This document shows positions 17,357 through 25,442 of a DNA stretch of 63,245 nucleotides, one piece after another (within the stretch, counting starts at the first letter, position 1; each line of letters starts with the position of its first letter). The DNA lies in the NCBI GenBank assembly GCA_964517315.1, contig CAZFCJ010000004.1, positions 1-63,245 of the forward strand, given 5' to 3'. The notes beneath the pieces were generated by a model that saw only the letters and a list, made by a program, of their open reading frames with translations, was not told the DNA's origin and searched no databases. Made by a program: the position numbers and the translations under genes. The stretch is from DASWJQ01 sp964517315 (GTDB taxonomy: Bacteria > Chloroflexota > Anaerolineae > Anaerolineales > E44-bin32).

Positions 17357-17380
17357 AGGCAGGTCGGCGCCGGGCTTAAC

Positions 17381-17409
17381 TTGACCCGACTTTTCTTTTG
17401 GAGTATTAT
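17381..17409 (+). promoter_or_regulatory. Promoter of second SRPBCC gene
   Basis: TTGACC (17381-17386), 17-bp spacer, TATTAT (17404-17409). Good sigma-70-type spacing, located in the gap after the first SRPBCC gene. Confidence 0.7.
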
Positions 17410-17410
17410 T

Positions 17411-17426
17411 CAACTACTTCGTTGAA
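17411..17426 (+). promoter_or_regulatory. Candidate ArsR operator, copy 2
   Basis: CAACTACTTCGTTGAA within a perfect inverted repeat ATTCAAC-N6-GTTGAAT, one base after the -10 box and over the predicted start site. The layout matches the copy at 16586-16601, so one repressor could control both promoters. Confidence 0.55.
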
Positions 17427-17447
17427 TATATGGAAGGAGAGCACATC

Positions 17448-17879
17448 ATGCCCGACATACTGCTGGAGGTTCCGATCGAATCCGATCCGACGCAGGTCTA
17501 CGACGCGATCACCCGGGCGGAGGGTCTGCGCTCATGGTGGACGACGGACGTGGAGGCGGAGCCGGAGGAAGGCAGCACCGCGAGATTTCGGTTCGAAGAG
17601 GGAATGGTCGAGATGATCATGCGCATCGATCGCCTGGAGGAGGGGCGAGCGGTGGAGTGGTCGGTTCAGGACCCGGCTCCGCCCGAGTGGGAGGGTACCC
17701 GTGTGACCTTCGACCTGACCTCCAGCGATGAAGGGTCCAAGCTGATGTTCGGACATCGGGGGTGGGAGTCGGTCGACGGCAGCTTCGCCTCGATCAATTA
17801 CAACTGGGCGTACTACCTCACAAGCCTGAAACAGTACGTTGAGACCGGCGAGGGGTTCCCCCACCGGCTTGGCGGATAA
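17448..17879 (+). CDS. SRPBCC-family protein
   Basis: About 143 aa from the ATG at 17448, set by AAGGAG 8 nt upstream; an earlier in-frame ATG at 17430 overlaps that site. Fold marks: EVPIESDPTQVYDAITRAEG, then the Trp pair in RSWWTTDVEAEP, and the C-terminal helix WAYYLTSLKQYVETG. It is a paralogue-type companion of the upstream SRPBCC gene but has its own promoter with the shared palindrome. Ligand and function unknown; polyketide cyclase/START-like annotation is the usual label. Confidence 0.8.
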   Translation: MPDILLEVPIESDPTQVYDAITRAEGLRSWWTTDVEAEPEEGSTARFRFEEGMVEMIMRIDRLEEGRAVEWSVQDPAPPEWEGTRVTFDLTSSDEGSKLMFGHRGWESVDGSFASINYNWAYYLTSLKQYVETGEGFPHRLGG

Positions 17880-18285
17880 CCCCTCGACCACAAGCTCCCG
17901 GGAGCAGCATTCGGAGAGATGGCCTCCGACTCCCGGTTTCCGGCCTGTGGCCATCCGATTCGTTGTGGATCAAGGAGAGGAAAAAGTCCATTCGCCAAAG
18001 GGGCTGAAACGCCCGGCACTAGCGAAGTGCCGGGCGGCTCCATCGCTCCGCGTGGGGCCATGGCGTTTCCCGATCATATGCCCAGTGGGGGTCAAATGAC
18101 CAACGGAGTCGGCCACGGAGGCTCATGGGCCAATTGTCCTCGTGAAGACTGTGTCGAAGGGATTCTGTCTTGCCCGTCCCCGGGCGTCGCTCAGGATCGC
18201 GATGGGGCCAAGGGTCAGCCGCCAGAGGTCATTCTTGGGTTGCACCCTTTCAAACTGGGGTTTGGTCATGGGATAATCGGATCTC
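17880..18285. other. Spacer with hairpin
   Basis: No gene recognised in about 400 bp. It holds a perfect 10-bp hairpin, GCCCGGCACT (18011-18020), loop AGCGA, AGTGCCGGGC (18026-18035), without T-run. GATAAT at 18272-18277 lies 8 nt before the next ATG and may be the -10 of that gene. Confidence 0.5.
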
Positions 18286-19911
18286 ATGGTCCGCCAACCC
18301 TCATGGATCCGACTGTTGATCTTGGTGCCACTCTTCGCCGCCTGCGCGGCGCCTCCAGCGGCTGTGACGCCTACGCCACAGAGGCCGGATCCGACGCCCA
18401 CGCCGTTCCAAGCCGAACCGCCGACGGTCACCCCGGGACCGATCCACCTGTGGATTTCACCGGTGCTGCCCGAGCCCCTGCGCGATTCCGCCGCCGAACT
18501 CACAAGCGCGCTTGGCCGGGATGTGACGGTCGTCGAGTCGCCGGAGCAGGCCGATGTCCGCCTCGAGCCCGGCGCGGAAATCCCCGTGGCGCGTTGGATT
18601 TACGCGCTGGTGGCCCCGTTCCCGACGATCACCGACGAGGTCGACGAGGCGACGCTGAGTCGGATCTGGGCGGGTGAGGGGACGGTGGATCTGGTCGCGG
18701 CTGGGGGGACTCTAGCGGCCCTCGAGGGCCATCTAGGTCCGGCGGGGGCTGTCGAGACCGCTCTGCCGGAGGATCTGCTGGATCGTACCTGGTCCGATGG
18801 GGGGAGTTGGGCGGTTGTGCCGTTCGGCGGGCTGGAGCCGCGCTGGAAGGTGCTGCGCGTCGCGGGCCAATCGCCCATTGACAGAGGCTTCGAACCCAGC
18901 GCTTATCCGCTGGCGATTTCGTTCGGCGTGAGCGGCGATCCTTCGCTGGCCGGGGCGGTGGCGCAGCGGCTCGAGTGGCCGAGCTCGAACCGGAATCCGG
19001 GTCTGCTCACTGTGGTAGCCATGACCGGTGTGACGGCCCTCACTCGCGCCACCGCCTGGGCGATCGAGCGCCAGGGGGTCGACTGGGCTGTGTCGGACGT
19101 CGAGCCGTGGTTCGACGAGTCCGATCTGGTCCACGTGAGCCACGAGGTGCCGTTCGCAGTGGATTGCCCGCCGGTGAACCCCTCGCGCGACATCATGAAG
19201 TTCTGCGGCCAGCCGGAGCAAATCGAAGTCCTGGGGCGGATTGGAACCGACGTGGTCGAGCTCACCGGCAATCATGTCATGGACTGGGGCCCCGAGGCCT
19301 TCTCTTACACGCTGGAGGCGTACCGGTCACGGGGTTGGAGGACCTTCGGCGGCGGCTCGAATTTGGAGGAAGGCTGGGTACCCGCGGTGCTCGAGCACAA
19401 CGGCCATCGCCTGGCATTTTTGGGCTGCAACGCGGCCGGGCCGGGCTTCGCGTGGGCTACGTCCGAGAGCCCGGGCGCCACCCCCTGCGACATGGGGCGG
19501 CTGCACGCGGAGATCAGCCGCCTGCGAGCGGCGGGCTATCTTCCCGTCGTCACCTTCCAGTGGGCCGAATCCTACCGGCGCTGGCCGCTCCCTCCGCAGG
19601 CCGAGGCCTTCCGCGCTGCGGCCGAGGCCGGCGCGGTGATCGTCAGCGGAAGCCAGGCCCACCAATCCCAGGGCTTTGAGTTCGCCGAAGGATCGTTCAT
19701 TCACTACGGTCCCGGCAACCTGTTTTTCGATCAGATGTGGTCCACCGAAACCCGCCAGGAATTCATCGACCGCCATGTGTTCTACGCAGGGCGTCACATC
19801 AGCACGGATCTGCGCACAGCATTTCTCGAGGGGTACGCTCGGCCGCGGCCGATGACCGACGTGGAGCGGGCGGAGTTCCTGGAAGAGGTGTTCTCCGCCA
19901 GCGGCTGGTAG
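18286..19911 (+). CDS. CapA-like lipoprotein (metallophosphatase-fold)
   Basis: 541 aa. Lipoprotein signal LLILVPLFAAC then a Pro/Thr-rich linker. The first third (about 55-240) looks like a periplasmic substrate-binding-type segment. The last part is the CapA domain, with GTDVVELTGNHVMDWGPEAF, VVTFQWAESYRRW, IVSGSQAHQSQG and FIHYGPGNLFFDQMW carrying the metal-binding Asn-His and His residues. CapA relatives take part in poly-gamma-glutamate export or act as surface hydrolases. In Chloroflexota they are common lone lipoproteins. A -10-like box close to the ATG and no Shine-Dalgarno suggest a leaderless mRNA. Confidence 0.8.
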   Translation: MVRQPSWIRLLILVPLFAACAAPPAAVTPTPQRPDPTPTPFQAEPPTVTPGPIHLWISPVLPEPLRDSAAELTSALGRDVTVVESPEQADVRLEPGAEIPVARWIYALVAPFPTITDEVDEATLSRIWAGEGTVDLVAAGGTLAALEGHLGPAGAVETALPEDLLDRTWSDGGSWAVVPFGGLEPRWKVLRVAGQSPIDRGFEPSAYPLAISFGVSGDPSLAGAVAQRLEWPSSNRNPGLLTVVAMTGVTALTRATAWAIERQGVDWAVSDVEPWFDESDLVHVSHEVPFAVDCPPVNPSRDIMKFCGQPEQIEVLGRIGTDVVELTGNHVMDWGPEAFSYTLEAYRSRGWRTFGGGSNLEEGWVPAVLEHNGHRLAFLGCNAAGPGFAWATSESPGATPCDMGRLHAEISRLRAAGYLPVVTFQWAESYRRWPLPPQAEAFRAAAEAGAVIVSGSQAHQSQGFEFAEGSFIHYGPGNLFFDQMWSTETRQEFIDRHVFYAGRHISTDLRTAFLEGYARPRPMTDVERAEFLEEVFSASGW

Positions 19912-19970
19912 GGCGAACGCATCCGCACCGGTGGGTGGGGCCAGAACTTCCCAGTGGCCGCTGCGCTCGC

Positions 19971-21500
19971 TCAGACCTCAATCCCGGCCCGCTCGGCGAG
20001 GGTCGCCCGGGTCGCGCCCAGGGCGTCCCCTGCGCGTGCGCGCAGGCTCTCGATTTCCCGGAGCCAAACGCTGACCGCCTCCTCATCGGTGGCGCTCTGC
20101 GCGTTGATGTGCACGTTGTACGCCGCAGCGCGCAGTGCGGCCCAGGCCATTTCGGCCGCGGCGGCGGAGTCACTGACCGCGTTGGCGTTGCCCTTTTCGG
20201 TCACTTCGGCGGCCAGCTCGGCCACCCTGGCGGCGTGCTCGGCCACCTCCAGCGGGACGCCGGCGGCGCTGTGCAGTGCGGTCTCCAACGCTTCGGCTCG
20301 GGCCTGCTTCTCCTTCTCGGTCGACTTGGGCATGCGCAGCGCGCCCATCACCGAGTCGAACGCCGCGGCGTCGCGCGGCACCGCAGCCTCGAGCTCGCCG
20401 CGCAGTTCGTCACTGGTGGTCGCGATCTCGCGCATGCGCGGCTCGACCTCAGCGTACTTCTCCTTGCCCAGCGTCAGCCGGGCTACCATGGCCACCAGCG
20501 CCGCGGCCGTGGCCCCGACGTGGGCCGCCGCCGAGCCTCCCCCAGGCGTCGCGCTGCCATCCGCCAGCTCATCCAGGAAGTTCTCAGTGGGGCCGGCCTC
20601 GGCCATCCTGTCGTACAGCCGGGTTTCCAGGAGTTGGTCCGCCTCGAATTGATCGAGCTGGAGGTACCAACGGGCGGCGTCGATCAGCGCCTCCTGGGGC
20701 GCCAGTCCGACCAGCTCCGCGTGGTGAACTCCCACACCGTAGCGCGCCGCCTCGCGGCGGATCAGCTCCTGAACCCGGGCGATCGGGCTGCGCCGGTAGT
20801 CGGTCAGGTTCATCGAGACTTGGGCCCGGCCGTCCACCTCCAGTCCGATCGACTTGACGTGGCGCATTCCACCGGAGGAGTGGCGAATGGCGCGCGCGAT
20901 CTTCTTGGCGATCTCAACCTCTTCAGTGGTCAGGTAAACGTTGTAGGCGACCAGGGGTGCCCGGGCTCCGATGACGGTCGCTCCGGCGCTGCCCATCACG
21001 GAGGGGCCGAAGTCCGGCTGGCGGTCCGGCTCGCTTTCGATGAGCGCTTTGAGCTGCTCGTACTCACCGCGCCGGATGTTCTCCAGGTTCTTGCGGTCCG
21101 GGCGGGTGGCGGCTTCCTCGTACAGGTAAACCGGAACGCCGAGCTGGTCTGCGACCTTCTCGCCCAGCTCGCGCGCCAGCTGCACACAGTCCTCCATGGG
21201 CACGCCGCTGATCGGCACGAAGGGCACCACGTCGGCGGCCCCGATGCGCGGGTGCTCACCCCGGTGAGATTCCATGTCGATGAGCTCCACCGCCTTGGCG
21301 ATGGCGGAGAAGGCGGCCTTTTTTGCGGCCTCCGGTGGCGCGACGAACGTGATCACGGTGCGGTTGTGGTCTTCGTCGGAGTGTTGGTCGAGGATGTGGG
21401 CGCCGGGGACTTCGTGGATCGCCTTCTCAATCTCGGAGATGACCTCCGGCCGGCGTCCCTCGGAAAAGTTGGGGATGCACTCGACGAGCGGCTGAGGCAT
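19971..21500 (-). CDS. Glutamate formimidoyltransferase fused to formimidoyltetrahydrofolate cyclodeaminase
   Basis: 509 aa, two enzymes in one chain. Residues about 1-300 are the formiminotransferase (start LVECIPNFSEGRRPEVI, with HRGEHPRIGAADVVPFVP). Residues about 310-509 are the cyclodeaminase (FLDELADGSATPGGGSAAAH, then NANAVSDSAAAAEMAW). It transfers the formimino group from formiminoglutamate, the histidine breakdown product, to tetrahydrofolate and then releases ammonia to give 5,10-methenyl-THF. AAGGAGG lies 5 nt from the ATG. A TATAAT box (21536-21541, minus strand) lies about 35 bp upstream. Confidence 0.92.
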   Translation of the reverse strand: MPQPLVECIPNFSEGRRPEVISEIEKAIHEVPGAHILDQHSDEDHNRTVITFVAPPEAAKKAAFSAIAKAVELIDMESHRGEHPRIGAADVVPFVPISGVPMEDCVQLARELGEKVADQLGVPVYLYEEAATRPDRKNLENIRRGEYEQLKALIESEPDRQPDFGPSVMGSAGATVIGARAPLVAYNVYLTTEEVEIAKKIARAIRHSSGGMRHVKSIGLEVDGRAQVSMNLTDYRRSPIARVQELIRREAARYGVGVHHAELVGLAPQEALIDAARWYLQLDQFEADQLLETRLYDRMAEAGPTENFLDELADGSATPGGGSAAAHVGATAAALVAMVARLTLGKEKYAEVEPRMREIATTSDELRGELEAAVPRDAAAFDSVMGALRMPKSTEKEKQARAEALETALHSAAGVPLEVAEHAARVAELAAEVTEKGNANAVSDSAAAAEMAWAALRAAAYNVHINAQSATDEEAVSVWLREIESLRARAGDALGATRATLAERAGIEV

Positions 21501-21551
21501 GCAGGCCTCCTTGGTTGGTGGTGGCTCCTATGGGGATTATATGCTCTGGAA

Positions 21552-21577
21552 AATGAAAACCGACGGGCGCCCGTCGG
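21552..21577 (-). terminator. Intrinsic terminator of the Crp-type gene
   Basis: On the minus strand CCGACGG, loop GCGC, CCGTCGG, then TTTTCATTTT. It separates the regulator from the formiminotransferase gene, which then starts from its own TATAAT box. Confidence 0.75.
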
Positions 21578-21617
21578 CGGGTTGCTTGATGGTCAAATGG
21601 AGTAGCGGGGTGGCTGG

Positions 21618-22304
21618 TCAGCGGTCGGCCTGAAGCTGGAGAGCCTCCCTATCGAGAATGCGAATCTTCTTGCGGCCGATGTCGATCCAGCCGCGGTCTT
21701 TGAATTCGTTGAGCGTCTGTGTGGTCGTTTCCCGGTATGTCCCCAGCATTTCGGCCATGTCCTGGTGAGTGTAGCCGACGACGTCGTTGCGGCCGTTCTT
21801 GTGGCCGGCGAGTTTGATCAGCAAACCTGCGAGCCGGCTGGGGATGCTCTTGAAGGCGAGATCCTCCAATTTCTCCTCGGCGTCCTGAAGCCGGCGGGCC
21901 ATCGCCTCCATGAAGCGCAGGGCCACCTGAGGCTTGTTGGTCAGGAGCCGCTCCACATCGATGCGGCTCATCACACAAAGCAAACACTCGTCGATGGCCT
22001 CGGCAAAAGTGTTGTGCATTCCCTGACCGACGATGGACATTTCACCGAAGATCGAGCCCGGTCCGACCACCGCCACGACCAATTTCTTGCCCTCGGTCGA
22101 TAACCGGTAAAGCTGGACCCGACCTTTCTTGAGCAGGAATAGAACCTCTCCGGTCTCCTCGGGCGCGTAGAAGACTCGACCCGGCTCGCACGTGGTCATG
22201 GTCGTGCGCCGGTCCATCTCTTGGACTTCTTCCTTGCTCAGGTCTTGGAAGACTTCGATTTTGGAAAGCGCTTTGAGTTTCGTCTCGTTCATCGTCATAT
22301 CCAT
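21618..22304 (-). CDS. Crp/Fnr-family transcriptional regulator
   Basis: About 228 aa from the ATG at 22304 (further in-frame ATGs at 22328, 22298 and 22292 are possible). The cyclic-nucleotide-binding beta-roll is seen as RVFYAPEETGEVLFLLKKGR and VVGPGSIFGEMSIVGQGMHN. The C-terminal winged helix is GYTHQDMAEMLGTYRETTTQ. No cysteine cluster for an Fe-S centre is present, so it is not a classic Fnr oxygen sensor. It lies just downstream of the small thioredoxin-fold gene (8-32 bp apart) on the same strand, so both may be one transcript ending at the terminator near 21560. Confidence 0.88.
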   Translation of the reverse strand: MDMTMNETKLKALSKIEVFQDLSKEEVQEMDRRTTMTTCEPGRVFYAPEETGEVLFLLKKGRVQLYRLSTEGKKLVVAVVGPGSIFGEMSIVGQGMHNTFAEAIDECLLCVMSRIDVERLLTNKPQVALRFMEAMARRLQDAEEKLEDLAFKSIPSRLAGLLIKLAGHKNGRNDVVGYTHQDMAEMLGTYRETTTQTLNEFKDRGWIDIGRKKIRILDREALQLQADR

Positions 22305-22335
22305 GGATTTCCGCTCACGGATGATCATACCATTT

Positions 22336-22590
22336 TCAGGTGCTGGTCAGCTGCTTCAGATGGTGCAGCAGCTCGGCCTCGTCCGGGGTGCCGAGGGACC
22401 AGGTTTCCCCGTTGAGAAGGTAGGTGGGGACGGCGAAGACGTTGTCCGGAGCGCGGGTCCCAGGCTGCGAGATGTCGATGACCGATACCTCCACTTCAGG
22501 CAGGCGGTCGCGCACGACCTCGGCCACCCGGAACGCGGAATCGCAGTTGAGGCAGTCGGGTTCGATGTAGATATCAAGTTGAATGTTCAT
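22336..22590 (-). CDS. Small thioredoxin/glutaredoxin-fold protein
   Basis: 84 aa. Redox motif C-L-N-C in IYIEPDCLNCDSAF, close to the N-terminus. The cis-proline loop is in NVFAVPTYLLNGETW, consistent with a minimal thioredoxin fold like those used as thiol reductants or in trafficking of redox equivalents. AAAGGA lies just upstream of the ATG. It is transcribed toward the Crp-type regulator and stands back to back with the TGA-containing thioredoxin-like lipoprotein gene at 22745. Confidence 0.8.
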   Translation of the reverse strand: MNIQLDIYIEPDCLNCDSAFRVAEVVRDRLPEVEVSVIDISQPGTRAPDNVFAVPTYLLNGETWSLGTPDEAELLHHLKQLTST

Positions 22591-22744
22591 CGGTCCTTTC
22601 CCTCACCAAGCAAGGTTAACATTCATCAGAGAAGGGAGGGGTAATCGCCATTACACGGGTCATGGTCGTTGCGCCAGCAGGGGCGCGAGACCTTAATCCT
22701 TCAGTAATCTTTATCTGTTAGCATGCGTTAAGTCAGTCCGTCCC

Positions 22745-23335
22745 GTGAAACATCACTGGAAATTGGAGGCATCAGCGTCGGCCGTGCGCTCTCACCGCCT
22801 ACCTCTCATACTGCTGGGCGCCACGCTGCTGTTGGCGGCCTGCCGACAGGGCGCGGCCGCGCCGACGGCGGCGCCGACCTTGCCGCCCCCAACTCCGACC
22901 GATGTGCCGGCCACTGCGACGCCCACTGAGGTGCAGGAGGCCTCGCCGGCGACGTCGCCGCCCGAACCCACGGCGGAGGGACTGGGACCGATCCCCCAAG
23001 GCAGCTCCCAACTCAAGGCCAGCAATCCGACCCATGTCGACCTCTCGGCCGGGAAGCCCACGCTCGTCGAGTTCTTTGCATTTTGGTGACCGACGTGCCA
23101 GGCGCTGGCGCCCGTCGTGCACGGGCTCGAGGAAAAGTGGGGCGACCAGGTCAACTTCGTGTATCTTGACATCGAGGACAGCCGCACCGATTCCTTCAAG
23201 CGGCAGCTAGGCTACAACTACCAACCGCACTTCTTCCTGCTGGATGGACAGGGCCAGGTGATCGGCCAATGGATCGGCTACGTGCAGGGAGAGCAGCTGC
23301 AGCGCGCCATGCACCAGGCGCTGCAGGATGGTTAA
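22745..23335 (+). CDS. Thioredoxin-like lipoprotein with in-frame TGA at the active-site Cys (candidate selenoprotein)
   Basis: One continuous frame of 196 residues if TGA at 23087-23089 is read through. Lipoprotein signal ends LLLAAC (Cys33), then an Ala/Pro/Thr linker, then a full thioredoxin fold. The active site reads PTLVEFFAFW-(TGA)-PTCQALAP, so TGA stands exactly where the first Cys of WCxxC belongs (residue 115; resolving Cys118 is intact). After the TGA the fold continues undamaged (NFVYLDIEDS, YQPHFFLLDGQGQVIGQWIG). A bacterial SECIS-like hairpin follows (23110-23126). This fits a U-x-x-C selenoprotein, secreted and membrane-anchored. The alternative is a single-base TGC/TGT to TGA mutation or assembly error. 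GTG start without a clear Shine-Dalgarno. Confidence 0.7.
23110..23126 (+). promoter_or_regulatory. Candidate bacterial SECIS element
   Basis: GCCCGT (23110-23115), loop CGTGC (23116-23120), ACGGGC (23121-23126): a perfect 6-bp stem with G at loop position 2, 26 nt after the TGA. This agrees with the general bacterial SECIS pattern (short stem, small loop with an early G, roughly 16-37 nt from UGA). A competing hairpin GCCAG-GCG-CTGGC (23097-23109) inside a CGACG/CGTCG outer stem is also possible. Confidence 0.5.
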
Positions 23336-23555
23336 CGCGGCCGCGCCGTTATTCATCACAGAGTTCACATAGAACACAGAGAAATTCTTAGGATTTTCCG
23401 TCGAGTTTGCCGGGGAATAGGCTCCCGGGGATCATGCCAGATGCCGGGGACCTGGTTGGAGCAAAGACATAAATAACTCCGCGTACCCTGCGTTGTCCGC
23501 GGTGAAAGAACTCGCTCCGCTGCCCATGAGACACCTTCCAGTTGTACGGTGAGCC

Positions 23556-24707
23556 TTAAACCTCGCCGAACAGGTGTTTGGCGATGACCATGCGCTGGAC
23601 CTCGCTGGTGCCCTCGCCGATCGTCATCAGACGCGCGTCCCTGTAAAGACGCTCCACCGGATACTCCGGGCTGTAGCCGTAGCCTCCAAAAACCTGTATC
23701 GCGTCGCGGCACACCCGTTCGGCCATTTCGGTGGCCTGGAGCTTGGCGATCGAAGCGGCGCGGCTGAACTCCTTGCCTTGACCTTTCATCCAGGCGGCCC
23801 GGTACACCATCGTGCGGGCCGGTTCGATCGCCGCCGCAGCGTCCGCCAGCATGAAGCGCACCGCTTGATGCTCGGAAAGGGGCCGGCCGAATGTTTCGCG
23901 CTCTTGCGCGTAGCGCACGGCCTCCTCCAGCGCGGCTTGCGCCAGGCCAACGGAGATCGCGCTGATTCCTACCCGACCTCCGTCGAGCACTTGCAGGACC
24001 TGATAGAGGCCTTCGCCGGGCCGGCCCAGGACGTTGTCTGCGGGAACCCGGACCTCCTCGAACGTCAGCGCGTGGGTGGGCGAGGCGCGCGTGCCGAGCT
24101 TTTTCTCCTTGGGGTGGATGGTCAATCCCCCGGCGTCTCCGGGGACGACGATCAGGCTCAACGACCCCGAGCCGCCCGCCGGGTCGGTCCGGCACAGGGT
24201 CACGATCCATGGCGCGAGGCTGGCGTTCGTGATCCAGGCCTTGTTGCCGCTGATGACCCAGTGGTCGTCCTCCTGTTCGGCCTTGGTCTGTACGCCGCCG
24301 GCGAGATCGGATCCCGCCCCCGGCTCGGTCAGTGCGAGCGCGCCCAGCCCGCGCTCGCCGGAGGCTAGATCCGGCAGCCAGCGCTCCTTCTGCTCGCCGG
24401 TGCCAAACCGGGCGATCGGTTCGCACGCCAGGCCGTTGTGCGCGGCCACCGAGAGGGCGGTGCCGCCGCAGGCCCAGCCGAGTTCTTCCACGGCAATAGC
24501 GGCGCTCACCGGATCCACCCCGGCCCCGCCGTACTCCTCCGGGACGTTGAGACCGAGCAGGCCCAGCGGCCCCATCTTGTCCAGCGCGGGCTGGTGCAGG
24601 TGTCCTTCGGTGTCCATCTCCGCCGCGTGCGGTTTGACCTCCTGAGCGGCGAATTCGTGCACCGCCTGCCGCCACATTCGTTGTTCGTCGGTGAGGGAGA
24701 AGTTCAT
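23556..24707 (-). CDS. Acyl-CoA dehydrogenase
   Basis: 383 aa, usual length. FAD-binding and substrate segments are seen as LGALALTEPGAGSDLAG and DHWVISGNKAWITNA. The C-terminal helical domain carries DAIQVFGGYGYSPEYPVERL and the catalytic Glu region RLMTIGEGTSEVQRMVIA. It oxidises acyl-CoA to enoyl-CoA and passes electrons to ETF. Chain-length class cannot be told, although short/branched-chain enzymes have this form. GAGG precedes the ATG. The gene stands downstream of a RAYT and an acyl-CoA synthetase on the same strand, so activation and oxidation of an acyl acid may be linked. Confidence 0.92.
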   Translation of the reverse strand: MNFSLTDEQRMWRQAVHEFAAQEVKPHAAEMDTEGHLHQPALDKMGPLGLLGLNVPEEYGGAGVDPVSAAIAVEELGWACGGTALSVAAHNGLACEPIARFGTGEQKERWLPDLASGERGLGALALTEPGAGSDLAGGVQTKAEQEDDHWVISGNKAWITNASLAPWIVTLCRTDPAGGSGSLSLIVVPGDAGGLTIHPKEKKLGTRASPTHALTFEEVRVPADNVLGRPGEGLYQVLQVLDGGRVGISAISVGLAQAALEEAVRYAQERETFGRPLSEHQAVRFMLADAAAAIEPARTMVYRAAWMKGQGKEFSRAASIAKLQATEMAERVCRDAIQVFGGYGYSPEYPVERLYRDARLMTIGEGTSEVQRMVIAKHLFGEV

Positions 24708-24728
24708 GGGGTCCTCAGGTCTAGGAGC

Positions 24729-25433
24729 TTATGGCCGGTGTGGATGGAAAAATCTATCTTCGGTCCATTTGACTGGATTGCTGATGATGTATTCCTCAAT
24801 CCTCCTGAGTTCATCATCATCTCGGATGATCCGATCATAGTAGTTTCGCTGCCAAAGTCTGTCTGGGAACCGTGGCCATCCCTCTCGCTTGACCTGCCGA
24901 ATATAGTGGAGTGTAGTGATCGATTTGAATCCCTGAATCACGCGACCCAATGATCCTGGCCTTGTTCCACTCGGAACCCTGCTATCACGTGAGGAATTGG
25001 CTGATCTCGGACTGGTCTGTTGGTCATTGTCGTCGGGGCGAACACCAGGTTCGCCCCTACGAATGGGAGGGGGTAGATTCCAGTCCGCGACTTCACCTTC
25101 ATTTCCGTAGGGGCGATCCTTGTGATCGCCCTGGTCTTCCTCGCGGTCACCTGGCTCGTGGGTGTCAAGAATATGTACGATCCCGTGAATGTGGTTAGGC
25201 ATGACGATATGAGGGCCAAGTTCGATGTAAGGAAATCGCTCTGGAAGCCCGGTCCAGACCCTGTCTATCATCCGTCCTCCATCGTTTGGAACTAACTTGT
25301 CATTTCGGACCACTCCAAACAATGGAATGCGTCCCTCTGTGACTATCGTGACAAAATACGCCCCAAGCGATCGATAATCCCATCCAGCCAACCGCCGGCC
25401 CGAACGACGCTTCCGATGTCCAGACACAATCAT
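24729..25433 (-). CDS. REP-associated tyrosine transposase (RAYT, IS200-like Y1 fold)
   Basis: 234 aa, or two codons shorter if the GTG preceded by GGAGG is used. Catalytic HUH motif is HIVMPNHIHGI and the tyrosine lies in WQRNYYDRIIRDD. The linker between them, about residues 92-165, is unusually long and is partly built from two REP-like palindromes inside the coding sequence (25035-25057 and 25110-25131) read as GDHKDRPYGNE and PPIRRGEPGVRPDDND. The frame remains open, so it may still be active. The gene is wedged between the acyl-CoA dehydrogenase and synthetase genes, a sign of insertion. Confidence 0.85.
   Translation of the reverse strand: MIVSGHRKRRSGRRLAGWDYRSLGAYFVTIVTEGRIPLFGVVRNDKLVPNDGGRMIDRVWTGLPERFPYIELGPHIVMPNHIHGIVHILDTHEPGDREEDQGDHKDRPYGNEGEVADWNLPPPIRRGEPGVRPDDNDQQTSPRSANSSRDSRVPSGTRPGSLGRVIQGFKSITTLHYIRQVKREGWPRFPDRLWQRNYYDRIIRDDDELRRIEEYIISNPVKWTEDRFFHPHRP
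25035..25057. repeat. REP-like palindrome in RAYT gene (copy 2)
   Basis: GGGGCGAAC (25035-25043) with GTTCGCCCC (25049-25057) and flanking CTACG; same core as the palindromes at 174 and 45476. Confidence 0.75.
25106..25131. repeat. REP-like palindrome in RAYT gene (copy 3)
   Basis: CGTAG flank, then GGGCGATC (25111-25118), loop CTTGT, GATCGCCC (25124-25131). Located 50 bp from copy 2, in the variable linker of the transposase gene. Confidence 0.7.
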
Positions 25434-25442
25434 CCTCCCCCC

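Noticed and set aside
22741..22756. parS-like half site (GTGAAACA)
   Set aside because: Only the right half is present; no inverted partner, and it overlaps the start of a coding gene.
22745..23089. Reading the thioredoxin-like gene as two genes or a simple pseudogene
   Set aside because: Both halves share one frame, the break falls exactly on the active-site Cys codon and no other damage is seen. Mutation remains possible but is less specific.
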